Positions 1-4,781 of a stretch of 5,348 nt of DNA are shown one piece after another. The stretch comes from Methanobacteriaceae archaeon. GTDB taxonomy: Archaea; Methanobacteriota; Methanobacteria; Methanobacteriales; Methanobacteriaceae. The number at the start of each line of letters is the position of its first letter. The stretch's first letter is position 1. The notes below the pieces were generated by a model that saw only the letters and a program-made list of their open reading frames with translations, did no database searches and was not told where the DNA came from. The stretch spans positions 1-5,348 of the forward strand of contig JAUXXK010000090.1 of assembly GCA_030681145.1 (NCBI GenBank), written 5' to 3'. Position numbers and translations under genes: made by a program.

Positions 1-530
1 ATGGAAAGTATAGCTACATTATCAGTACGAGTAAGTGTGTATAATATTCCATCACCATCATTTTTAAGTAAAATATCTATTTCATCCAAAACGACAAGTA
101 AAATAAGATCTTTTCCAAATGCATTTTTTTTAAATAAATTCCTAAAAGTATTAATAACTTCAGCCTTAGTCCACCCTCTGTATGGAACATCACGACCCAT
201 TTGTTGACATAATCTAGCTATAACCTGATATTCAGTCGTATAATCAGTACATCTAATATATTCAGTTTTAATATTAATATCTTGAACTTTTGCTGCTTCT
301 TTAAGTTGTTTCATTGCAAATTTAGCCACAGCAGTTTTACCAGTTCCAGTTTTACCATATATAGTTATATCTGGAGGAGTGACCTCACTTAAGGCTTCAA
401 TCCAATATTTAGCTATAGATTTAATTTGATCTTCCCTGTGAGGAAGTTTATCTGGTAAAAATCTGTGATCTAAAAATTTTTTTTCTAGAAAAACTGTGTT
501 TTTATCCCCTAATTCATCAAATATGTTCAT
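1..530 (-). CDS. cdc6: Orc1/Cdc6 replication initiator, N-terminal part (cut by left window edge)
   Basis: AAA+ ATPase of the archaeal Orc1/Cdc6 family, which binds origin repeats and loads the MCM helicase. Reading the minus strand from ATG at 530 gives 176 open codons to the window edge; the rest of the ATPase domain and the winged-helix DNA-binding domain lie outside. The start MNIFDEL and the following LPHRE (residues 29-33) are typical of the family. Walker A is GKTGTGKT (residues 59-66, positions 333-356). Walker B is LVVLDEID (145-152), followed by LYTLTRTDN (163-171) leading towards sensor 1. A GTGAT motif a few bases before the ATG matches the archaeal anti-Shine-Dalgarno and supports this start, although the frame stays open upstream and includes a GTG. 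The gene points away from the adjacent origin, as expected for an initiator beside its own origin. Family assignment is firm; which paralogue (Cdc6-1 or Cdc6-2) is not decided by the sequence. Confidence 0.95.
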   Translation of the reverse strand, partial: MNIFDELGDKNTVFLEKKFLDHRFLPDKLPHREDQIKSIAKYWIEALSEVTPPDITIYGKTGTGKTAVAKFAMKQLKEAAKVQDINIKTEYIRCTDYTTEYQVIARLCQQMGRDVPYRGWTKAEVINTFRNLFKKNAFGKDLILLVVLDEIDILLKNDGDGILYTLTRTDNVAILS

Positions 531-600
531 TAAGATCACGTGTCCAATAAATATAATCAATACAAATTCATAAATATGAAAAATACTTTTGAAAAATAAT
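531..600 (-). promoter_or_regulatory. Probable promoter and ribosome binding site of cdc6
   Basis: On the minus strand a TATA-like stretch (ATATTTATG, about 570-577) lies roughly 40 bases before the ATG. It would place transcription start near 545-550 and give a short leader carrying the GTGAT Shine-Dalgarno element. A second A+T stretch near 545-555 is too close to the start codon to act as a TATA box for a leadered mRNA. In DNA this A+T-rich the TATA call is weak; the ribosome binding site is the better supported half. Confidence 0.35.
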
Positions 601-649
601 GGCCTTCATGATTCTAAAAAGACTCATTAAATAATTATTATTTATTTAA

Positions 650-670
650 AATTCAGATAAAATCTGAATT
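650..670. repeat. Perfect 9-bp inverted repeat with 3-base loop
   Basis: AATTCAGAT and ATCTGAATT are exact reverse complements separated by AAA. The element lies between the cdc6 start and the first origin repeat. It does not resemble the origin repeats. It could be an operator for cdc6, a cruciform at the origin edge, or chance; no T-run follows on either strand that would make it a convincing terminator. Confidence 0.5.
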
Positions 671-708
671 AAATATTAACAATCCCTGATAAAAAATTTT
701 TGAAAACA

Positions 709-731
709 GGTTGGTAAGTTTCAAGTGTAAA
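709..731 (-). repeat. Origin recognition box 1
   Basis: The core TTTCAAGTGTAAA (719-731) is an exact match to the family mini-ORB. The usual GAGAGA block is replaced by GGTTGG, so this is the outermost left copy with a divergent flank. It lies 85 bp from the next copy. Confidence 0.85.
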
Positions 732-793
732 TGTTGTTATTTTACATAGCAAATAAAAGTTTTTATTATAAATTTATAAAAAATTATGTAAGT

Positions 794-816
794 GAGAGAT
801 ATATTTCCACTGTAAA
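794..816 (-). repeat. Origin recognition box 2
   Basis: Perfect GAGAGA block (794-799), four-base spacer, then core TTTCCACTGTAAA (804-816). This is a C-class copy: the seventh core base is C where the consensus mini-ORB has G. Confidence 0.87.
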
Positions 817-854
817 AATATTATTGTATTTATGATAATTAAAATTTTCATATA

Positions 855-877
855 GAGACGTCTATTTCAACTGTATT
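855..877 (-). repeat. Origin recognition box 3
   Basis: GAGACG block, then core TTTCAACTGTATT (865-877), a C-class copy whose last two core bases have changed from AA to TT. Confidence 0.8.
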
Positions 878-905
878 TTATAATTATTATTTAAATTTTA
901 ATAGA

Positions 906-928
906 GAGACCATCATTTCAACTGTAAA
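906..928 (-). repeat. Origin recognition box 4
   Basis: GAGACC block (preceded by another GA), then core TTTCAACTGTAAA (916-928), C class. It starts 51 bp after box 3. Confidence 0.87.
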
Positions 929-957
929 AAATAATTTATTATCAGAAATTATATAGA

Positions 958-980
958 GAGAGATGTGTTTCTACTGTAAA
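958..980 (-). repeat. Origin recognition box 5
   Basis: Perfect GAGAGA block, then core TTTCTACTGTAAA (968-980), C class. It starts 52 bp after box 4. Confidence 0.87.
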
Positions 981-1005
981 AATAAAATATATATAGCGAA
1001 TTTTT

Positions 1006-1028
1006 AAGACATCAGTTTCTAGTGTAAA
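1006..1028 (-). repeat. Origin recognition box 6
   Basis: Weaker AAGACA block, then core TTTCTAGTGTAAA (1016-1028), G class. It is 48 bp after box 5 and borders the most A+T-rich part of the core region. Confidence 0.82.
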
Positions 1029-1340
1029 ATTTATAAAATATAATTAAAAATTATAATTGATTTAATTATTTATATTGTATTAAATAATAAAATATTATCT
1101 ATAAATCTTTAAATTAAATTTAATCATAATATAAAATTATTATATTAATTTCCATAGTAATACTAATCATACATTTTTGACATAAATTTCAAGTGTATTT
1201 CTTTTAAATATTTAATAAAAATTAATTAAACATAATGAAATATCTATTTTTTTAAAATAATAATAAATTATGATATTTTTACAAATTAAAAAAAATTTTA
1301 AAGCGTTAAAATGTTTTATTTAAAATATTATACGTATATT
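1029..1340. other. A+T-rich core, candidate duplex unwinding element
   Basis: By hand count, positions 1029-1186 hold 13 G/C in 158 bases and 1200-1340 hold 12 in 141, about 8% each; the first 122 bases (1029-1150) hold only five. Box 7 interrupts the stretch. It lies exactly where the two oppositely oriented box arrays converge, the expected site of strand opening. No credible ORF, tRNA or structured RNA was seen in it. Confidence 0.7.
1177..1199 (-). repeat. Origin recognition box 7 (isolated, inside the A+T-rich core)
   Basis: Core TTTCAAGTGTATT (1187-1199) is G class with the same terminal AA to TT change as box 3, and it has only a weak TTGACA flank. It stands 171 bp from box 6, roughly midway between the two dense arrays, and keeps the orientation of the left array. 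Confidence 0.72.
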
Positions 1341-1363
1341 TTTACACTTGAAATGTATCTCTC
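1341..1363 (+). repeat. Origin recognition box 8
   Basis: Exact core TTTACACTTGAAA (1341-1353), then TGTA and a perfect TCTCTC block, the reverse complement of the left-array element. It is the first copy of the right array and follows directly after a 10-bp palindrome (TATACGTATA, 1329-1338). Confidence 0.9.
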
Positions 1364-1391
1364 TATCATATTTATTTATTAATATTATTTT

Positions 1392-1414
1392 TTTACACTT
1401 GAAATGTATCTCTG
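1392..1414 (+). repeat. Origin recognition box 9
   Basis: Exact core TTTACACTTGAAA (1392-1404), the same TGTA spacer as box 8, then TCTCTG. It starts 51 bp after box 8. Confidence 0.9.
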
Positions 1415-1443
1415 TCTTTCATATCACTAATATAAAAAATCAC

Positions 1444-1466
1444 TTTACACTGGAAATACATGTCTC
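1444..1466 (+). repeat. Origin recognition box 10
   Basis: Core TTTACACTGGAAA (1444-1456) with one change from the consensus, then TACA and TGTCTC. It starts 52 bp after box 9. Confidence 0.87.
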
Positions 1467-1556
1467 ACTTTCCAATTTAAAAATAAGAAAGCAACTTTCA
1501 ATCAAATTTACTTTTGTAATTTTTTTATTTTAATAATAAGTATAATGAATTAAATT

Positions 1557-1579
1557 TTTCTATTGGAAATATATTTCTC
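1557..1579 (+). repeat. Origin recognition box 11 (degenerate)
   Basis: Core TTTCTATTGGAAA has four changes from the consensus, but the four-base spacer and the following TTTCTC keep the geometry of the full element, and the orientation fits the right array. Probably a decayed or weak site, 113 bp after box 10. Confidence 0.55.
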
Positions 1580-1605
1580 TCTTTTAAATTTATTTTTAAT
1601 ATCAA

Positions 1606-2094
1606 TTAAACATACATACTATCTGAATGCTCTTTTTCAACTTCTCCAAATTTTTCTTGGATCTTCCATAATCCTTGTAATTTAGCTCTGAATACATTTT
1701 TTACAGTTGAAATTAATCTATCTTTACTTAAACCATCTTTATAAATTTCACTGCTCACAACATAACTATTTAAAACATTTTCTGGATGTTGAAGCTGAAA
1801 ATCAACCAGTAAAGAATTTAAAGAATATCTAAATTCCCATATAAACTCTTCTCTTTCCTCAATATTCATCTTTTTTATTTTTGATAAATGTTCGGGACTT
1901 ACATTAGTTGCACAGCCTATAACAATCATATCTTCTTTACCTTTAGGTTGAATAATATCAATTACATGTCCTTCAGGATAATTAATAATAAAATGAAAGT
2001 TAGAATTTTCATCAGGTACTTTCTGTCTGAAATAACCTTCATCAGCTAGCCATTTTTGTACTTTATCTGAAATATTATTTGAAATATCAGTCAA
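1606..2094 (-). CDS. DUF2299-like archaeal protein of unknown function
   Basis: A 162-residue protein with no signal peptide or membrane segment, so probably cytoplasmic. The N-terminal part, VQKWLADEGY (12-21) followed by NFHFIINYPEG (32-42) and a DIIQPKGKEDMIVIG strand region (46-60), resembles the archaeal DUF2299 family from memory; a charged helical region follows (about 66-103). The start is TTG at 2094: an in-frame TGA lies immediately upstream, GGAAGTGAT (a near-perfect Shine-Dalgarno) precedes it with about seven bases from the GGAAG, and the next Met (residue 56) would delete the conserved N-terminus. The gene shares its upstream region with divergent cbiB and ends beside the origin. 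Its codons 125-132 carry an origin-type repeat. No enzymatic role is known to me. The family call is moderately sure; the reading frame is firm. Confidence 0.75.
   Translation of the reverse strand: MTDISNNISDKVQKWLADEGYFRQKVPDENSNFHFIINYPEGHVIDIIQPKGKEDMIVIGCATNVSPEHLSKIKKMNIEEREEFIWEFRYSLNSLLVDFQLQHPENVLNSYVVSSEIYKDGLSKDRLISTVKNVFRAKLQGLWKIQEKFGEVEKEHSDSMYV
1700..1722 (+). repeat. Origin recognition box 12, embedded in the DUF2299-like gene
   Basis: TTTACAGTTGAAA (1700-1712) is the exact reverse complement of the box 4 core. It is followed by a four-base spacer and TCTATC, one mismatch from the TCTCTC block, in the orientation of the right array. It encodes residues 125-132 of the DUF2299-like protein. 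Conservation of both parts of the element argues against chance. Confidence 0.6.
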
Positions 2095-2190
2095 TCAATC
2101 ACTTCCTACTATTATATTCTATTTTCTTCATAATATATTACACATTTTTAACAACCATAGCATTAATAAATCAATATTTATAATGAATAT
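2095..2190. promoter_or_regulatory. Divergent promoter region of the DUF2299-like gene and cbiB
   Basis: This 96-bp gap separates two genes transcribed away from each other. TAATATATTA (2131-2140) is a perfect palindrome and could act as a TATA box in both directions: about 25 bases away it would start transcription near 2107 on the minus strand, just ahead of the Shine-Dalgarno of the DUF2299-like gene, and near 2163 on the plus strand. Another A+T stretch at 2174-2183 is too near the cbiB ATG for a leadered start. No Shine-Dalgarno is visible before cbiB. Confidence 0.4.
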
Positions 2191-3135
2191 ATGGAAATTT
2201 TTATTTTTATAATAATTATTTTAGCGGTATGCATAGATATTGTGCTGGGGGAACTCCCTAATTATATACATCCTGTAGTTTGGATGGGATATTTAATTAA
2301 TTTTTTGAAAACATATTTAATCAATTTAAAGTCAAGATGGTCCGGAGTTATTTTAACATCTATTTTATTAATTTCTTTTATATTACCCTTATTAATTTTA
2401 GTTTATTATATTAAATTCAATTATATTATCTATATTTTATTTTCAAGTATAATTTTATCTAGCACTTTTTCTATAAAATTATTAATTTCTTCTGCGAGAG
2501 ATATTAACATCTTATTAATAAATGATCCTGAAAAAGCAAGGCGAAATGTGTCTTATTTAGTCAGTAGAAACACAGAAAATCTAAACCATTCTCAGCTAAT
2601 TTCAGCTACAGTGGAAAGTTTAACAGAAAATATTACAGATTCCATAGTGGCTCCTATTCTACTTGCTTTTATATTAGGCTTACCTGGAGCAATGTTTTAT
2701 CGTGTGATAAATACACTTGATGCCATGGTGGGATATAAAAATCATGAAAACATAATCATAGGATGGTTCCCGGCAAAATTAGATGATTTATTAAATTATA
2801 TTCCTGCCAGAGTCACTGGATTAATTATTGTTATTTCTGCCTTTATTTTAAGGATGAACTGGAAAAATAGTTTTAAAATAATGATTAAACATGCTAGAAT
2901 ACCTCCTAGCCCTAATTCTGGATATCCTATGGCTGCTTCAGCAGGAGCACTTGAAATAAAACTCGAAAAACCTAATGTTTATACAATTGGTGTTACAAAG
3001 AAAAATTTAGATATTTTAACAATTGAAAAAGCTATAAAACTTACTAAAATGACAATATTGATATTTTTACTTTCTTCTACATTATTTTTCAGTCTTTTAT
3101 ATTATGTATTGTACATTTTGTCATCATATTTTTAA
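2191..3135 (+). CDS. cbiB: Adenosylcobinamide-phosphate synthase, integral membrane protein
   Basis: CbiB/CobD-family enzyme that joins the aminopropanol (or its phosphate) arm to adenosylcobyric acid, late in cobamide assembly. The protein has 314 residues, normal for the family. The N-terminal hallmark DIVLGELPNYIHPVVWMG is at residues 16-33. The conserved central block includes SARDI (101-105), LVSRNT (123-128), ATVESLTENITDSIVAP (139-155) and RVINTLDAMVGYKN (171-184), followed by WFPAKLDDLLNYIPARVTG (192-210) and PSPNSGYPMAASAGAL (239-254). Hydrophobic segments at about 2-19, 53-73, 78-99, 152-170, 211-221 and 288-310 fit an integral membrane protein. The ATG at 2191 lies where family members begin, but no Shine-Dalgarno precedes it, so translation may depend on a weak or leader-poor start. 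cbiG follows 81 bp downstream on the same strand, consistent with one cobamide operon. All key motifs appear intact. Confidence 0.95.
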   Translation: MEIFIFIIIILAVCIDIVLGELPNYIHPVVWMGYLINFLKTYLINLKSRWSGVILTSILLISFILPLLILVYYIKFNYIIYILFSSIILSSTFSIKLLISSARDINILLINDPEKARRNVSYLVSRNTENLNHSQLISATVESLTENITDSIVAPILLAFILGLPGAMFYRVINTLDAMVGYKNHENIIIGWFPAKLDDLLNYIPARVTGLIIVISAFILRMNWKNSFKIMIKHARIPPSPNSGYPMAASAGALEIKLEKPNVYTIGVTKKNLDILTIEKAIKLTKMTILIFLLSSTLFFSLLYYVLYILSSYF

Positions 3136-3203
3136 TGCCACAGTTTTAAAATATTTTCAAGTATTATTAAACATTATTCTAATATATGGCAATTATATAA
3201 TAA

Positions 3204-3219
3204 TTGAGGCCAAAAAATG
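3204..3219 (+). promoter_or_regulatory. Ribosome binding site of cbiG
   Basis: GAGG at 3206-3209 lies seven bases before the ATG at 3217 and fixes this start. The 81-bp gap after cbiB also holds A+T stretches such as TTATATAA (3193-3200), too close to the ATG to be its TATA box, so cbiG is probably read through from cbiB. Confidence 0.6.
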
Positions 3220-4290
3220 AAAATAGCTATAATTTCCGTTAGTATTTGTGGTAAGAAAATTGCTCAAAAACTATGCAAAAAACTTGAGCAAGATCCCACT
3301 ATAATGTATGTCAAAATTTTCCACCAAGATACTAAAAATACTTTAAACAGTATATTTTCTCAATATGATGCTATTATCTGTATAATGGCTACTGGCATTA
3401 TAATAAGAAGTCTTTCTGATTTAATAAAAAGTAAAACATCGGATCCTGCAATTTTAGCAATTGATGATAAAGGTATTAATGTAATCAGTTTATTATCTGG
3501 ACATCTAGGCGGTGCAAATAATTTGACATTGAAAGTGTCCATTATACTAAATTCAAATCCAGTAATTACTACGTCTACAGATATTAATGGATTAATAGGA
3601 ATAGATGAATTAGCTAGGAAATATCAATGGAAGTTAATGGATACTGAAAAAATTCTTAATTTTAATAGATTTATTTTAAATGGCGAAAAAATTCAAATTT
3701 TAAGCCAGAATTCACTAAAATATTTAGCATATGATAATAAAATAAAAAAAAGCTATTTAATTGTTGATAACATTTTTAATATTTTTGAATATGTTTTTAA
3801 TAACACTGTTTTATCTGAAAATGAAAATATTAATAAAATATTATTAAAAATGGAAAAAAACGATATTTTAGCAGTTCACAATTCTGATTTTTTAATTATA
3901 AAGCCCAAAAAATTAGTTATTGGAATAGGAAGCCGCAAAGGAATATCTAAAAATCGTATTATAAATTCTATTAATGAAACAGCTAAAATACTTAATTTTA
4001 ATGTGGATAGATTTGATTATATGGCCACTGCAGAAGTGAAAAAGAATGAAGAAGGTATTTTGGATGCATCAGTTCAGTTAAAAATTCCTCTAGAAATAAT
4101 TAGTATGAAACATATTAAAAATTTTGAATCAGATCAGATACATTCATCTTCATCTTTCGTAAATAAAACTTTTGGAGTAAAAGGTATTTGTGAACCAGTA
4201 TCATTAATAAAAGCCGGAAATAACTCTAAGCTAATATTTAAAAAAACAGCTTTTAATGGTATTACGATTGCAGTATCTGTTTCAATATAA
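3217..4290 (+). CDS. cbiG: Cobalt-precorrin-5A hydrolase
   Basis: CbiG opens the ring A lactone of cobalt-precorrin-5A and releases acetaldehyde, the step that contracts the macrocycle in the anaerobic (early cobalt) B12 pathway; it is cytosolic. The protein has 357 residues, the usual length. The N-terminal domain shows MATGIIIRS (57-65), DP and DDKG (76-86) and the strongly conserved LLSGHLGGAN (92-101). A less conserved lysine- and asparagine-rich middle part (about 140-228) fits the variable central region. The C-terminal CbiG domain begins with LVIGIGSRKGIS (233-244) and continues with ATAEVKKNEEG (270-280) and GVKGICEPVSLIKAG (320-334), ending close to the stop as in relatives. All three parts are present, so this is a full-length gene and not a CbiGH or CbiG/CbiF fusion. 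It presumably acts with CbiB in the same pathway. No cobalamin riboswitch is visible upstream, as expected in archaea. Confidence 0.95.
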   Translation: MKIAIISVSICGKKIAQKLCKKLEQDPTIMYVKIFHQDTKNTLNSIFSQYDAIICIMATGIIIRSLSDLIKSKTSDPAILAIDDKGINVISLLSGHLGGANNLTLKVSIILNSNPVITTSTDINGLIGIDELARKYQWKLMDTEKILNFNRFILNGEKIQILSQNSLKYLAYDNKIKKSYLIVDNIFNIFEYVFNNTVLSENENINKILLKMEKNDILAVHNSDFLIIKPKKLVIGIGSRKGISKNRIINSINETAKILNFNVDRFDYMATAEVKKNEEGILDASVQLKIPLEIISMKHIKNFESDQIHSSSSFVNKTFGVKGICEPVSLIKAGNNSKLIFKKTAFNGITIAVSVSI

Positions 4291-4390
4291 TTAAATAAAT
4301 ATTATAATTTATTCTTTAATAACTTTAAAAATAATATTTAATACAATATTTCATATACCAAAACCTATTTTAATAAGGTAACATAAAGCA

Positions 4391-4442
4391 AATTGAATAT
4401 AAATATAATCTATTTTTTGGAAATTAACATGGAGGAATTAAT
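4391..4442 (+). promoter_or_regulatory. Promoter and strong ribosome binding site of the UPF0147 gene
   Basis: ATATAAATATAA (about 4397-4408) is a good TATA box placed to start transcription around 4425-4430, giving a short leader. GGAGG at 4431-4435, seven bases before the ATG at 4443, is the strongest Shine-Dalgarno in the window. Together with the 152-bp gap after cbiG this suggests an independent, well-translated transcript. The rest of the gap (4291-4390) shows nothing recognisable. Confidence 0.5.
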
Positions 4443-4697
4443 ATGAGTGATGAAGCATTCAGTCGCGTTTCTGATATTTTAAAACATATTATGGAAGATA
4501 CTAGCGTTCCACGTAATATTCGTAGGGCAGCCGAAGAATCAAGTCAAATATTAAATAATAATGAGGAAGACTCTACTATACGAGCCAGTACAGTTATTTC
4601 AATTTTAGATGAAATAAGTAATGATCCTAATATTCCAATTCATGCTCGAACATTAATCTGGGAAATTTTAAGTGAGTTAGAATCTATTCGAAATTAA
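4443..4697 (+). CDS. UPF0147 family protein, small all-helical, function unknown
   Basis: An 84-residue acidic, soluble protein without signal or membrane segments. The segment [21 protein letters not shown] (12-32), especially VPRNIRRAA, is the hallmark of the UPF0147 family, which is widespread in archaea and has no established biochemical role that I know of. The second half, [23 protein letters not shown] (54-76), matches the first at an offset of 42 residues (IL..I..D....P...R pattern), so the protein appears to be two copies of a helical hairpin. The start is well fixed by GGAGG. It stands apart from cbiG and converges with the aldolase gene. Family assignment is confident; function is open. 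Confidence 0.9.
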   Translation: MSDEAFSRVSDILKHIMEDTSVPRNIRRAAEESSQILNNNEEDSTIRASTVISILDEISNDPNIPIHARTLIWEILSELESIRN

Positions 4698-4781
4698 ATA
4701 TTTTTTATTTTTAATATTTTTATATTAACATTTAAAAGATTAAATTAAAATAATATTTTTTATTAAATAAACTTCTGATAA
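4698..4781. terminator. T-rich termination region between convergent genes
   Basis: Directly after the UPF0147 stop the plus strand runs TTTTTT and TTTTT within 4699-4722, the kind of oligo-T signal that ends archaeal transcripts. On the minus strand, after the aldolase stop, T-rich stretches also occur (about 4735-4770). There is no strong hairpin. The convergent layout makes termination here likely for both genes. Confidence 0.45.

Larger units (their letters stand above)
709..1582. other. oriC: Chromosomal replication origin (oriC) with inverted arrays of origin recognition boxes
   Basis: This gene-free stretch next to cdc6 holds eleven copies of a 23-bp element, written on the left arm as GAGAGA-N4-TTTCAAsTGTAAA. 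Seven copies (709-1199) have that orientation on the plus strand and four (1341-1579) have the reverse, so the two arrays face each other across an A+T-rich core. The 13-bp core TTTACACTTGAAA is the sequence bound by the Cdc6-1 initiator of Methanothermobacter, and the GAGAGA block sits where archaeal ORB elements carry their G-rich extension. Repeat starts in the densest parts are 51, 52 and 48 bp apart on the left and 51 and 52 bp on the right, close to five helical turns. Proximity to the initiator gene, inverted arrays and a melting-prone core make this the probable replication origin. Origin activity itself is inferred. Confidence 0.9.

Noticed and set aside
1..207. Open reading frame of 68 codons on the plus strand at the left edge
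   Set aside because: It is antisense to the conserved ATPase domain of the Orc1/Cdc6 gene, including Walker B.
741..753. TTTACATAGCAAA as a reversed origin box next to box 1
   Set aside because: Four mismatches, no flanking block and wrong orientation for the left array; the short TGTAAA/TTTACA pairing with box 1 is too small to be meaningful.
1278..1290. TTTACAAATTAAA as a further origin box
   Set aside because: Three core mismatches including the central bases, and no CTCTCT block at the expected distance; expected by chance in such A+T-rich DNA.
1348..1533. Open reading frame of 61 codons on the plus strand
   Set aside because: It is built from origin boxes 8-10 and A+T-rich spacer; the recurring protein motif (MKCIS, LKCIS) only reflects the DNA repeat, and no ribosome binding site precedes it.
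709..1582. CRISPR array
   Set aside because: Repeats are short, degenerate and present in both orientations with irregular outer spacing; they match origin boxes and lie beside cdc6, with no cas genes.
3136..3191. TGCCA and TGGCA pair in the cbiB-cbiG gap as a terminator hairpin
   Set aside because: Only five paired bases around a loop of about 46, with no T-run directly after; not a credible hairpin.
3360..3542. Open reading frame of 60 codons on the minus strand
   Set aside because: It is antisense to the conserved N-terminal domain of CbiG.
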